Shown here piece after piece: positions 18,285 to 27,618 of a stretch of 33,301 nt of DNA (position 1 is its first letter; each line of letters starts with the position of its first letter). Made by a program: the position numbers and the translations under genes. Source of the DNA: a candidate division WWE3 bacterium CG23_combo_of_CG06-09_8_20_14_all_40_14 (GTDB lineage Bacteria > Patescibacteriota > WWE3 > CG2-30-40-12); the NCBI GenBank assembly GCA_002770755.1, contig PCQY01000006.1:1-33301 (forward strand). The letters are read 5' to 3'. Below the pieces are notes generated by a model. That model was not told the DNA's origin and ran no database searches. It saw nothing but the letters and a program-made list of their open reading frames with translations.

Positions 18285-19970
18285 TTATTTATCGGGCGGT
18301 ATTCTGTAATAAGCCGCTAAACTTTCGGCCATATCCATCCAAATCGGCACTGCCGTTTCGGAAGCGTAAATGCTAGCCGTAGGTTCCGCCAGCTTAATTA
18401 GCATAACAAATTTTCTACTTTTTGGCAAAAATCCAACAAAGGTAGCATTAGTTTTGCTGGGGTCATATTCTCCCTCCAAAGGTATTTGCGCAGTACCAGT
18501 CTTTCCTGCAACTAGATATTTCTTTGAGACAAAAAATTTCGCCTCGCCTCCAGAAACTGCTGCCGTTAGCATATCAACCATCGTTTCTGATGATTTTTTG
18601 GAAATAACTCTTCTTAGAGCTTTAGGCTCAAATTCTGCAATAGTTTTTCCTTTTTCGTCCATAATTTTTTCGGCTACAAAAGGCTTCATTAAAATACCGT
18701 CATTCGCTATAGCAGAAAATGCCATTACTACTTGAAGAGGAGTTGCCGAAATGCCCTGACCAAAAGAAGCGGTAGCTAAATCAATGTCCCGCCAATCTGA
18801 AACTTCCCTTATAATACCCGTATCACCCCCTTCAAGGTCAATACCAAGCTTATTGCCAAATCCAAAATTGATAAAATACTCCCTTAAATGTTTTGCCCCA
18901 ACTATTTTTCCAACCCATGCCGCCCCTAAATTATTAGAATGCTGAAGTATGCTCTCTATAGTTTCTATGCCATAATGTTTGCCATCCCATGTATCAACTA
19001 TATGACCGGAAAAACTTTTAGGCCCGTCATCTACATAAGTTGTGGAAGGCGTAACCTTTCCCATATCAATTGCCGAAGACATAGTTAACGCTTTTACCAC
19101 CGATCCCGGCTCATAAGTATCAGCAATTGCCATATTTCTAGCATTATGCTCCACATCTTCTTCACTAGAAAAATTAGCCATAGCAATAATCCTCCCCATT
19201 TGAGGCGCAACAACAATTGCCGTTCCAGATTTAGCGCCGTATTTAACTACCGCCTCTTTTAGTTTTTCTTCAATAATAAATTGAACCGTTCTATCCAGGG
19301 TTAAAGTAATACTGTGCCCATCTTTGGAAGATATTTTCTTATAATCCCCCACAGCTATAGGATAACCAAAAGCGTCCTTTTCCTGAAAAATTGTACCGGA
19401 AATGCCCTTAAGATCACCTTCGTAAAATCCTTCTATGCCAAAATATCCTTTCGGATTGCCTTCTTTGTCGCTTCCAACAAAACCTAGAACTTGGGAAGCC
19501 AAACCTTTTTCCGGGTAATAACGAACAAATTCTTCTTCAAAACCAATTCCATTAAATTTTAGCCTTTCAATTTCTTTTATTTGCTCCAAAGTTAAGTTTT
19601 TTTTCAAAGATATCCAAAAAAGATCGGATAACAGCTTTTCTTTTAGGGCAAGTTCTAGCTCCTCGCTTTTAATTGAGTCCTTTTCTAAAATAATCGCTAT
19701 GCTTTTTGCGTATTTCGCAGGGTCGGGAATTTTTTTTGGTTCCGCATACAATAAATACCGCATTTCGGTTAATGCTAAAGGAAAATTGTCCGATGTATAA
19801 ATATCTCCCCTTTTAGCACTTAAAAATATACTGGACTGATGCTGTTTTTTTGCAAGTGCTTTATACTCCTCATAACCGCGCACCTGCAAAGTATACAACC
19901 TAACAACAAAAATCAGAGTTAGGGATACAAAAAAAGATATTATAATATGTGCGCGCCACACCAAACGCAT
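18285..19970 (-). CDS. ftsI: Class B penicillin-binding protein (FtsI/PBP3-like transpeptidase)
   Basis: SxxK in YEPGSVVKAL, SxN in QHSNNLGAAW, KTG in VAGKTGTAQ; N-terminal TM. Confidence 0.95.
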   Translation of the reverse strand: MRLVWRAHIIISFFVSLTLIFVVRLYTLQVRGYEEYKALAKKQHQSSIFLSAKRGDIYTSDNFPLALTEMRYLLYAEPKKIPDPAKYAKSIAIILEKDSIKSEELELALKEKLLSDLFWISLKKNLTLEQIKEIERLKFNGIGFEEEFVRYYPEKGLASQVLGFVGSDKEGNPKGYFGIEGFYEGDLKGISGTIFQEKDAFGYPIAVGDYKKISSKDGHSITLTLDRTVQFIIEEKLKEAVVKYGAKSGTAIVVAPQMGRIIAMANFSSEEDVEHNARNMAIADTYEPGSVVKALTMSSAIDMGKVTPSTTYVDDGPKSFSGHIVDTWDGKHYGIETIESILQHSNNLGAAWVGKIVGAKHLREYFINFGFGNKLGIDLEGGDTGIIREVSDWRDIDLATASFGQGISATPLQVVMAFSAIANDGILMKPFVAEKIMDEKGKTIAEFEPKALRRVISKKSSETMVDMLTAAVSGGEAKFFVSKKYLVAGKTGTAQIPLEGEYDPSKTNATFVGFLPKSRKFVMLIKLAEPTASIYASETAVPIWMDMAESLAAYYRIPPDK

Positions 19971-20239
19971 TATCTAACAGCAAGCGAAGGAGCTTCCAAA
20001 AATTCCGTAAACATCGCTGTAAAGCCATCCTTTTGAGCCTCACTCTTAATATAATTTAAGGAGGAATAATAAGAATTTTGCTTTTTTAGGTCCAAGTTAT
20101 CTTTGACTAATACATCTCTCTTATACTCTAAATCAGATAAGCTCTTCCCCGATATGCTAAAACAATTAACTATTATTACGCGAACAAGAACCGCGAGTAT
20201 GAAAGGCATTATTAAGAACAGTAAAGTTGTTTTTTTCAT
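19970..20239 (-). CDS. ftsL: FtsL/DivIC-like small division protein
   Basis: 89 aa, N-terminal TM, coiled-coil-like LSDLEYKRDVLVKDNLDLKKQNSYY; between rsmH and ftsI. Confidence 0.7.
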   Translation of the reverse strand: MKKTTLLFLIMPFILAVLVRVIIVNCFSISGKSLSDLEYKRDVLVKDNLDLKKQNSYYSSLNYIKSEAQKDGFTAMFTEFLEAPSLAVR

Positions 20240-21117
20240 ATTAAAATTTTTTCAAAAACCCGCAATTTCGCGCTTCTAGCGCGCGGATTCAGGGACAACT
20301 CTAAAAAACTCGGCGCAACGGGTTTTTTAGTTATTATTCGCAAAGCTCCTGTTTTTTTGCCAAAATTCTTGACAATTCTGTCCTCTAAAGAATGAAAGCT
20401 TATCACTAAAATCCGTCCCTTAGGGGCTAGCACCCTAAAGGCGCGGGGCAATGTTCTTTCTAAAACCTCCAACTCATCATTAACCGCAATTCTCAAAGCC
20501 TGAAAAACCTTTGTTGCCGGATGCGTTTTTCCAAACTGTCTTCCACCTTTTACAGCCTTAACAAGCTCCGACAGCCCCCGGCAGGTTTCTATTTCCTTAA
20601 ATCCCCTTACTTTTACAATTTCTTTGGCTATTTTCCCTGCATAACTCTCCTCACCATATTTTTCAAAAAGCAATTTAAGTTCTCGCTCAGATAAACCGTT
20701 AACAAGTTTCTTAGCCGTAACTGCGCTATTCCTGTCCATTCGCATATCCAAAGTATTTTCAGAGTTAAACGAAAAGCCGCGCGTGCTTTCTTCAAGCTGA
20801 TGAAAAGACACCCCCAAATCAAACAAAATTCCCTTCGGCGCAGAAAGGCAAAACTTTTTAACAAGCTTTTCTATATCCAAAAAATTGCTGTTCGCCAAAA
20901 CTAAATCTCCGCTTCTTATATACCCCGCAAGATTTTCCTTGGCAAATTTTATGGCAGATTCATCTACATCTATTCCCAAAACTTTCCCGCCTTTGGACAA
21001 AATCTCTCTTGTATGCCCACCCCCACCCAAAGTGCAATCCACATACCAAAAGCCTTTTTCTATATTCAAAAAATCTATTGCTTCTTTTGAAAGTGCCGGC
21101 GTGTGATATTTGTTCAT
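20236..21117 (-). CDS. rsmH: 16S rRNA (cytosine(1402)-N(4))-methyltransferase
   Basis: YVDCTLGGGGHTREIL, GILFDLGVSFHQLEESTRGFSF, KTHPATKVFQALRIAVNDEL, SFHSLEDRIVK. Confidence 0.98.
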   Translation of the reverse strand: MNKYHTPALSKEAIDFLNIEKGFWYVDCTLGGGGHTREILSKGGKVLGIDVDESAIKFAKENLAGYIRSGDLVLANSNFLDIEKLVKKFCLSAPKGILFDLGVSFHQLEESTRGFSFNSENTLDMRMDRNSAVTAKKLVNGLSERELKLLFEKYGEESYAGKIAKEIVKVRGFKEIETCRGLSELVKAVKGGRQFGKTHPATKVFQALRIAVNDELEVLERTLPRAFRVLAPKGRILVISFHSLEDRIVKNFGKKTGALRIITKKPVAPSFLELSLNPRARSAKLRVFEKILI

Positions 21118-21549
21118 TTAAATTTCTAAGAGGGACAGTTTATCCGCTATTTCCGAACCGTGCGTGTACAAAAACTTCAACCGTTCATCCCATTTAGCGC
21201 TGTCCCAAACCTCAACCCACCTTCCTAAACCCACAAAACACGCCTCCCCATGCAACATTGCATAATTTAACAAGTTTTTAGGCAAAACAAACCTGCCTTG
21301 GCCATCCAATTCCACTTCAAAAGCTCCCCCCAACAGAAATCGCGTAGTATCCCGCAAGACACCCGATGTAAAAGGACCCTTAACAGTTTCCTCAATTAAA
21401 AATTTCCAGCTTTTCTGCGACACAACTATTAAACAGCCTTCGTAACCTCTTGCCACTACTACCTTATCCCCCAAACCAGCTCGAAACTTTTTTGGCAAAG
21501 CTACCCGATTTTTTTCATCTAATTTGTTTCTGTATTCGCCAATTAACAT
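21118..21549 (-). CDS. mraZ: Transcriptional regulator/division protein MraZ
   Basis: MLIGEYRNKLDEKNRVALPKKFRAGL, second AbrB-like repeat EVELDGQGRFVLPKNL. Confidence 0.96.
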   Translation of the reverse strand: MLIGEYRNKLDEKNRVALPKKFRAGLGDKVVVARGYEGCLIVVSQKSWKFLIEETVKGPFTSGVLRDTTRFLLGGAFEVELDGQGRFVLPKNLLNYAMLHGEACFVGLGRWVEVWDSAKWDERLKFLYTHGSEIADKLSLLEI

Positions 21550-21550
21550 A

Positions 21551-21575
21551 CCCACTTTTCCCCACAATTCACCAC
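21551..21575 (-). promoter_or_regulatory. MraZ-type operator: GTGGT-gaatt-GTGGG-gaaaa-GTGGG
   Basis: Three GTGG(G/T) pentamers phased every 10 nt, directly upstream of the mraZ ATG. Confidence 0.75.
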
Positions 21576-21584
21576 TACAATATT

Positions 21585-21613
21585 AATATAAAGAGTGCGG
21601 GGAGCATTGTCAA
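21585..21613 (-). promoter_or_regulatory. mraZ/dcw promoter: TTGACA, 17 nt, TATATT
   Basis: Reverse complement TTGACA-atgctccccgcactctt-TATATT. Confidence 0.82.
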
Positions 21614-21654
21614 TACAAAAATAACCCGAAAGGTTGGAGCGTAGGAAAATCCAC

Positions 21655-21671
21655 AGGGGGGCTGACCCCAA
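21655..21671. repeat. Possible decayed half copy of the palindromic repeat
   Basis: AGGGGGGCTGACCCCAA versus AGGGGTCTGACCCCAA in intact copies. Confidence 0.5.
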
Positions 21672-21689
21672 AGAGACAAAGGAATTATG

Positions 21690-22988
21690 TTAGATACTTT
21701 TCAGAACAAAGAGGGATATATCAAAGATTTTTATTCTCTTCTGCTTTGTGGTATCGCGGTCGCGGATGGTAACTGTGTTATCCTTTAATGTTTGGTAATC
21801 TATTGTAATGCAATAAGGTGTGCCGATTTCGTCCTGCGAATAATATCGTTTTCCAATATTTCCCCTATCATCCCACACAGTGGAAAACTGCAATTTTAAG
21901 CCATCAAAAACCTCTCTTGCTTTTTTAACCAGCTCCTCCTTATTTCTAACCAGCGGAAAAACGGCCGCTTTATAAGGCGCCAAAGAGGGTTTTAGCTTTA
22001 GGACAATCCTATCTCCATCCTCTACATAAGAATCAAGCATGACTGCTAAAAATGTTCTGCCGACCCCCATAGAAGGCTCAATAATATGCGGGGTAAATTC
22101 TTCTGTTGTCTCATTATTTCTATAAAGCAACTTCTTTCCCGAAAATTTGGAGTGTTGTTTCAAATCAAAATCCGTTCTATAAGCAAGTCCGTAAAGCTCC
22201 TTCCATCCAAAATAATACATATACTCAACATCCACCGTCTTTTCTGAATAATGTGAACGCTCCTTGCTGGTATGTTCTCTGACTCGCAAACTCTCTTTGG
22301 AAATACCCAAATCATAGGCAAATTTCAGCATATCAAAAAGCCACTTTTCAAACTCTTTCTCCCAGTTCCCCTCTTCTATGAAATATTCCAACTCCATTTG
22401 CTCAAATTCCAAAGTGCGATGTATAAAATTTCCTGCGGTTATCTCGTTTCTAAAAGCCTTCCCTATCTGAGCAATGCCAAAAGGGATTTTTGGGCTGAAA
22501 GAATTAAGGACATTGGAGAAATTTACAAAGATGGCTTGAGCAGTTTCGGGCCTTAAATAAGCCACAGACGAAGTGTCTTCCGTAGGGCCCACAAAAGTCT
22601 TAAACATCCCGTTAAACATTTTAGGTTCCGTTAAGCTCCCGGCGCATTCGGGGCAATTAGTTTCCCCTTCCTGCTCCAGAAAATCTTGACGGTACCTTTT
22701 ATGGCATTTCTTACATTCCACCAAAGGGTCTGTGAAATTATCCACATGACCCGAAGCTTGCCAAACTTTAGGGTTTAACAGTACAGAGCCGTCTAAACCA
22801 TACACATCCTCCCTATCTTCTACAAATTTCTTCCACCATATTTCTTTGATGGAGCGAAGAAGTTGAACACCTAGGGGACCATAATCATAAGTATTTGCAA
22901 AACCTCCATATATCTCGGAGCTCGGATAAACAAAACCCCTTCTTTTGCAAAGGGATACCACTTTTTCAAATTTTTCTTGGCTGGTCAT
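21690..22988 (-). CDS. glyS: Glycyl-tRNA synthetase (single-chain class II type)
   Basis: FVYPSSEIYGGFANTYDYGPLGVQL, LRPETAQAIFVNF, EFEQMELEYFI, HIIEPSMGVGRTFLAVMLDSY. Start reassigned from 23066 to 22988. Confidence 0.96.
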   Translation of the reverse strand: MTSQEKFEKVVSLCKRRGFVYPSSEIYGGFANTYDYGPLGVQLLRSIKEIWWKKFVEDREDVYGLDGSVLLNPKVWQASGHVDNFTDPLVECKKCHKRYRQDFLEQEGETNCPECAGSLTEPKMFNGMFKTFVGPTEDTSSVAYLRPETAQAIFVNFSNVLNSFSPKIPFGIAQIGKAFRNEITAGNFIHRTLEFEQMELEYFIEEGNWEKEFEKWLFDMLKFAYDLGISKESLRVREHTSKERSHYSEKTVDVEYMYYFGWKELYGLAYRTDFDLKQHSKFSGKKLLYRNNETTEEFTPHIIEPSMGVGRTFLAVMLDSYVEDGDRIVLKLKPSLAPYKAAVFPLVRNKEELVKKAREVFDGLKLQFSTVWDDRGNIGKRYYSQDEIGTPYCITIDYQTLKDNTVTIRDRDTTKQKRIKIFDISLFVLKSI

Positions 22989-22994
22989 AAAATA

Positions 22995-23003
22995 ATTGTA
23001 ACA
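22995..23003 (-). promoter_or_regulatory. Extended -10 (TGt-TACAAT), 6 nt before the glyS ATG
   Basis: Reverse complement TGTTACAAT-tatttt-ATG. Confidence 0.65.
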
Positions 23004-23092
23004 AAGAATTCTCCTTTTTAGAAGAAGACTCCTTAAAACCCATTTAATCCCGATACAAAATCTCAAAAAACAGTGTGTAAAATAACCCGCAA

Positions 23093-23677
23093 CTACAATC
23101 TAAAATGGGTAAAATGGGGTCTGACCCCTATTTTGGTTATTTTATCAATCAAATTGGCAGAGCCGAGTTTGTTGTCTGTTAAAGATTCAATGTACCCCTT
23201 TATATATTCCAAATCTCTAGGAAAGTTTGCCGACCAATACCCCATCTCCAAAAGCATCATAATCAAAGTTTCAATTAAAACTTCCTGCTTTTTCCCGCAT
23301 TTGGACAACTCCTCCAACTTAGCAGGCATCTTTACAAAAAGCCCCGCGTATTCCTCGCGATATGGCAGTAACTTATCCAAAGTTTCTCCTATTAAGTAAA
23401 GAAAACCTTGATTAACCAAATCGTTTTTCAATTCGCTAAAAGGATTAATAATTTCAGCTTGAGTTATTATAAAAAAATCCTTCCATTCGGAAAGCGCTAC
23501 TCTAGAATAATCAAACACATCCAAACTGCCGGCTTTTCTAGAAATGGGTTTTTTTACCCCCTTGGCTATAGCGTTAATCTTTCCTTCACTTTTTGTAAAC
23601 AAAGTAAATATCTTATCCGCTTCTTTATAACTTTTTGATTTTAGTACAATGCACTCGGTAATAAAAGAATGAGTCAT
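23093..23677 (-). CDS. recO: DNA repair protein RecO
   Basis: ITECIVLKSKSYKEADKIFTLFTKSEGKINAIAKGVKKPISRKAGSLDVFD. Confidence 0.9.
   Translation of the reverse strand: MTHSFITECIVLKSKSYKEADKIFTLFTKSEGKINAIAKGVKKPISRKAGSLDVFDYSRVALSEWKDFFIITQAEIINPFSELKNDLVNQGFLYLIGETLDKLLPYREEYAGLFVKMPAKLEELSKCGKKQEVLIETLIMMLLEMGYWSANFPRDLEYIKGYIESLTDNKLGSANLIDKITKIGVRPHFTHFRL
23111..23134. repeat. Half-element palindrome inside the recO 3' end
   Basis: AAAAT-GGGGTC-T-GACCCC-TATTTT. Confidence 0.8.
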
Positions 23678-23760
23678 AATTCCCAATTTTCAAATTCCAA
23701 ACCTCACTAAACTTACAATTAACCAATCCTCAAACAAGAAGAGAATTGAAAATTATGCAA

Positions 23761-25761
23761 TTAATTCTGAATGGAGATGGTCTTATCCGAAGTAAGCTCA
23801 AATTTTTCGGAAAAGCCGTCATTTTTTACTTCATAAATATCCCCTCTAGTCCCAGGTTGCTTTTGGACTAAAACAGCATAATTATTAAAATCCACATTTT
23901 GCGGAAGAGAATATTTGTAAGTAACCGTAAGACTAGAATCCTCCTTCATCTTAAAAAACCCCTCAAACACTGTTTTGCCTAAATGCTCATATTCTTTGGC
24001 ATTAAGCTCTTGCCCATCGGATGCTGTGGCAGATATGAGTTTGGACCCTTTAGGCACATAAAACCTAAAATAATCATTATAAAAAGGCACCCACTGCCAC
24101 CACTCCGGTGATTTTGGATTAATTATAGTAAGCGCAACAACCCCAAATTTTTGACCTTGCTCTTCATAAACTTCCTTAACAACTTTTCTCTTTATAATCC
24201 AGTCGCGCTTGCCGGCGCCAAAATTACTATTATTTACATGCAAATAATCCAAATTTTCAGGAACGGCTGTTACCCTGCCCGCATAACCTAAGTCCTCCAG
24301 AGTTTTTTGCAGGTCCGCATCAAAAGAGCGAATTATTATGTCCTTGCTTCCCAAAAGCGATAAAACCGTTCTAGAAAGCGGAAGCAAATTCTCGGTTGAG
24401 GCGTTTAACGCTTTTTGCATTATGGAATTCATTAAATACTTAATGATATCTTTTCTCCCTATAATTTCGCTAAGGTCGCCCCCGGAAATCTTCTCAAGCT
24501 CCAAAATTACATTCTCACTGTTAAACTCTTTAATAGAAATACCAATATAATTGCCTTCATCCGTTCTAACCGAATATCCACCAGAATCCACAGGTCCTAA
24601 AACCCGCAACAGGTCTTCCACAACATAATTATCCACCTGCAAAATCCCATCTAGCTTTTGATACAACATACCATTTTTTCGCCAAAACTCGTTTACAAAT
24701 TTATCCGAGGCCTCCACAAAATCCGGAGAGGTACTGGTGGCATCTCGCGCGTACAAACGGCTTACCCTCAAATAATCCCTTATATAGTAAGGGACATTAA
24801 AATTAACCATATAAAACTGGTCCCTGTCTATGTCATATGTATCCATAGAACTTAATATTTCCGGCACGCCTTTATCTATTTTAAAAAGAACCAGGAAAGT
24901 GTTAAAACCGCCGGACATTCTCAATTCATAATTGTTAGCCATCAAAACCATATAAACTTTGGGGCTTTCAATACCCATTAAAATAGGCAGGGAAGTAAAG
25001 AGCTCTTTAAATTGAGGAGATTTTTGAGCAAGTTCTTGGGAAACTGTTTTCAACGAGGATAACTGGGACCTAACTTTTATTCCCCTAATAGATTCGGGAT
25101 ATTTAGTCTCATTAATCTGCGAAAGCTCCTCATTTATTTTACGGGTTATTTCTGCTATTTTATCAATCTCCGAAGTAAATTCCGGTAACAGCTTTAGTAT
25201 TTTTATCAGCCTTTCCTGATTTGTAAGTTCATTTTCCTCTAATTCTCTCCCCTCCACTTTAAATCCTAAATCTCCCGCAAACGGCTCCAAAATACCCACA
25301 GTAACATTCCCTAACTCCAAACCATAAGTTGCCGCTTTTAGAATATGTTTGCCGTCTTTATAATAATCTTTAACAACGGGAAAATTTTTAATAAGGTATA
25401 AACGCTTTTCGTACTTTGATTCAAACGCGGCAACATCCCCCTTTAAATCAGTCAGGCTGTTTCTCATTTTAGTTAAATCCTGCTCTTTAGCGGCTTGTTT
25501 TAGAGAAGATGCCTGAGATTTAAGAGCTAACGCGTCCTTATATAAGCCCATAAGGGGAATACCAACCACCAAAAGGATTATCAAAAAAATACCCACTACT
25601 CCCAATACACTAAAAACCAAAATTTTTTTAACTTTTTTGGGAACGAGTTTGCCTGAGAAAACACCACTAACTTTCTTACCAGAAGGCAGTTTGCTTGTAA
25701 TAGATGTTATTTTCTTTAAAATTCCTGTATTTTTTGCAGTGTAAAAACTCTCAAACTTCAT
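23761..25761 (-). CDS. DUF4012-domain membrane protein
   Basis: 666 aa; N-terminal TM and MANNYELRMSGGFNTFLVLFKIDKG, VPYYIRDYLRVSRLYARDATSTSPDF, LQVDNYVVEDLLRVLGPV. Confidence 0.85.
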   Translation of the reverse strand: MKFESFYTAKNTGILKKITSITSKLPSGKKVSGVFSGKLVPKKVKKILVFSVLGVVGIFLIILLVVGIPLMGLYKDALALKSQASSLKQAAKEQDLTKMRNSLTDLKGDVAAFESKYEKRLYLIKNFPVVKDYYKDGKHILKAATYGLELGNVTVGILEPFAGDLGFKVEGRELEENELTNQERLIKILKLLPEFTSEIDKIAEITRKINEELSQINETKYPESIRGIKVRSQLSSLKTVSQELAQKSPQFKELFTSLPILMGIESPKVYMVLMANNYELRMSGGFNTFLVLFKIDKGVPEILSSMDTYDIDRDQFYMVNFNVPYYIRDYLRVSRLYARDATSTSPDFVEASDKFVNEFWRKNGMLYQKLDGILQVDNYVVEDLLRVLGPVDSGGYSVRTDEGNYIGISIKEFNSENVILELEKISGGDLSEIIGRKDIIKYLMNSIMQKALNASTENLLPLSRTVLSLLGSKDIIIRSFDADLQKTLEDLGYAGRVTAVPENLDYLHVNNSNFGAGKRDWIIKRKVVKEVYEEQGQKFGVVALTIINPKSPEWWQWVPFYNDYFRFYVPKGSKLISATASDGQELNAKEYEHLGKTVFEGFFKMKEDSSLTVTYKYSLPQNVDFNNYAVLVQKQPGTRGDIYEVKNDGFSEKFELTSDKTISIQN

Positions 25762-25767
25762 AGCTTT

Positions 25768-26415
25768 TTACTTTGCTTCCTCCCCTCTTAAAACAGCCGC
25801 CGGAGTTTTTATTATAATGCACAAATCCTTTAAAACAGACGGCGTATTAGCGTAATGAGCATCCATTTTCATCCTATCTGCAAAAGGTATGCCGGAACGG
25901 CCGCTCACCTGCCAAAGACCCGTTATGCCAGGTTTTACCTTAAAAATATCCTTTAAAACTTTTTCCATTTCAGGGTGCTCCACCTCAAATTTTTTAAGTT
26001 CGTCAGACCTTAAAGCGCGCGGACCCACAAAACTCATCTCGCCTTTCAGTACATTAACAAATTGAGGAAGTTCGTCAATACTATATTTTCTTATAAAATT
26101 CCCCACTTTTGTTATTCTTGGATCATTCTTAACTTTATGCGCGCCGGAACGCATTTTATCATATAATGTTTTATCTGAAAAAAGTATCTCATCCGCATCT
26201 TTTATCATTGACCTAAATTTTATAAATTTAAAGACTTTTCTGCCTTTGCCAACTCTTTTCTGAACATAAATGGGATTACCCCCATCCTGCGCAAAGATTA
26301 CCAGCATTACTGCCGCATAAAACGGCGAGCATAACACTAAAAAAAACAGGGAAATAAGTATATCAAGTATCCTTTTGACAAAATTATAAAACCGCGGATT
26401 ATCTTGTGCCGTCAT
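25768..26415 (-). CDS. Bacterial sugar transferase (monotopic phosphoglycosyl transferase, WbaP/PglC-like)
   Basis: KRILDILISLFFLVLCSPFY, PIYVQKRVGKGRKVFKFIKFRSM, RKYSIDELPQFVNVLKGEMSFVGPRA, KPGITGLWQVSGRS. Confidence 0.94.
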   Translation of the reverse strand: MTAQDNPRFYNFVKRILDILISLFFLVLCSPFYAAVMLVIFAQDGGNPIYVQKRVGKGRKVFKFIKFRSMIKDADEILFSDKTLYDKMRSGAHKVKNDPRITKVGNFIRKYSIDELPQFVNVLKGEMSFVGPRALRSDELKKFEVEHPEMEKVLKDIFKVKPGITGLWQVSGRSGIPFADRMKMDAHYANTPSVLKDLCIIIKTPAAVLRGEEAK

Positions 26416-26428
26416 ATAAGTTTGAAAA

Positions 26429-27538
26429 TTATAACCTATCTTCTTTGTATATCTCAAGCACTTTCTTTACTTCTTTTTCCGGATTAAAATAAGAGAGGTT
26501 TTTGTAACCTTTTTCCACATATTGATGGTAGTCATTTTTGGACATCGTAAAAGCGGTAAACATCTTTTCCGCCATATCCTCTACATCAAGGGGATTAAAG
26601 TATAAAACAGCAGATTTCGCAATTTCTTTAAATACAGGAATAGTGGAACACACCACTAAAGTTCCTAATGAAAAAGCCTCTATTAAGGGAAACCCAAAAC
26701 CTTCGTATAGCGAAGGATTAACCACAAATTTAGCGCTGATATACAACCGTTCAAGTTTTTCCACATCCGAAAATCCAACAAAAACTACCTTATCCTTAAT
26801 ACCCAAAGGCACAATATCTTTAAGTTTTTTGTAAAAATAATCTTCTTTTCCCACCAGCAACAAATTAGGGGGTGAGATGTTTTCACCCGAGAATTTAGAA
26901 ACAAAAATCTCAAAAGCTTTAATAAGACGGGGCAAATTTTTATGCGGATAGGCATTCCCCACATACAACAGATAATTTTCACGGTTCTTTTTAGGGAGGC
27001 GGGTTCCATCAAATTCAACATTAAAGTTATATACCACCTTAACCTTTTTTGGGCTTATTTTCAAAAACTTAACCATATCACTTTTTGCAGATTCTGAAAC
27101 AGCAATAACTTTAAAAGCTTTACGGACACCGAAAAAAAGCGTTAAATAATAAAAGCATAATTTTAAATGGTAAATTGGAAAAGACAGTTTAGATGCGGAA
27201 GAAGTAGGGTATTTTATAGGCGTTAAATCATGGATTGTGGCAACAAATTTTTTTGGATAAAAAAGCGGCATATTTATGTAGGGAATATGCAAAATATCCA
27301 AATTCTCCCGCAGAAAAACTTTTGGCATAACAAACTGTTCCTTTAGTGTGTGCCAGCGAACATCCGCAGAAACCTTTTTGAATCTAGAAGAAATTTTTTT
27401 GTTGTTTATATCTTTGGGCAAAAGAAACAGCACATACTCATTTTTAGTATCTAAAAAATTTAATGTTGTAATCAAATTTTGGATGTATCTCCCAATGCCG
27501 GACTCATCCCAAAGCCTGCAATCTATTCCTATTTTCAT
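26429..27538 (-). CDS. Family 4 glycosyltransferase
   Basis: YVGNAYPHKNLPRLIKAF, PSLYEGFGFPLIEAFSLGTLVVCS. Confidence 0.92.
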   Translation of the reverse strand: MKIGIDCRLWDESGIGRYIQNLITTLNFLDTKNEYVLFLLPKDINNKKISSRFKKVSADVRWHTLKEQFVMPKVFLRENLDILHIPYINMPLFYPKKFVATIHDLTPIKYPTSSASKLSFPIYHLKLCFYYLTLFFGVRKAFKVIAVSESAKSDMVKFLKISPKKVKVVYNFNVEFDGTRLPKKNRENYLLYVGNAYPHKNLPRLIKAFEIFVSKFSGENISPPNLLLVGKEDYFYKKLKDIVPLGIKDKVVFVGFSDVEKLERLYISAKFVVNPSLYEGFGFPLIEAFSLGTLVVCSTIPVFKEIAKSAVLYFNPLDVEDMAEKMFTAFTMSKNDYHQYVEKGYKNLSYFNPEKEVKKVLEIYKEDRL

Positions 27539-27618
27539 ATTATTATAAAACCTCTCGCTTCAACATCCCCGTATGAAGCCTCCAAACTCACGCCCTAAAA
27601 TACCCCGCCAACACGCGT

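Noticed and set aside
27542-27547. TATAAT 3 nt upstream of the GT4 gene at 27538 as another leaderless promoter
   Set aside because: Spacing is N3 rather than N6, so the expected TSS would fall inside the ORF; not counted in the pattern.
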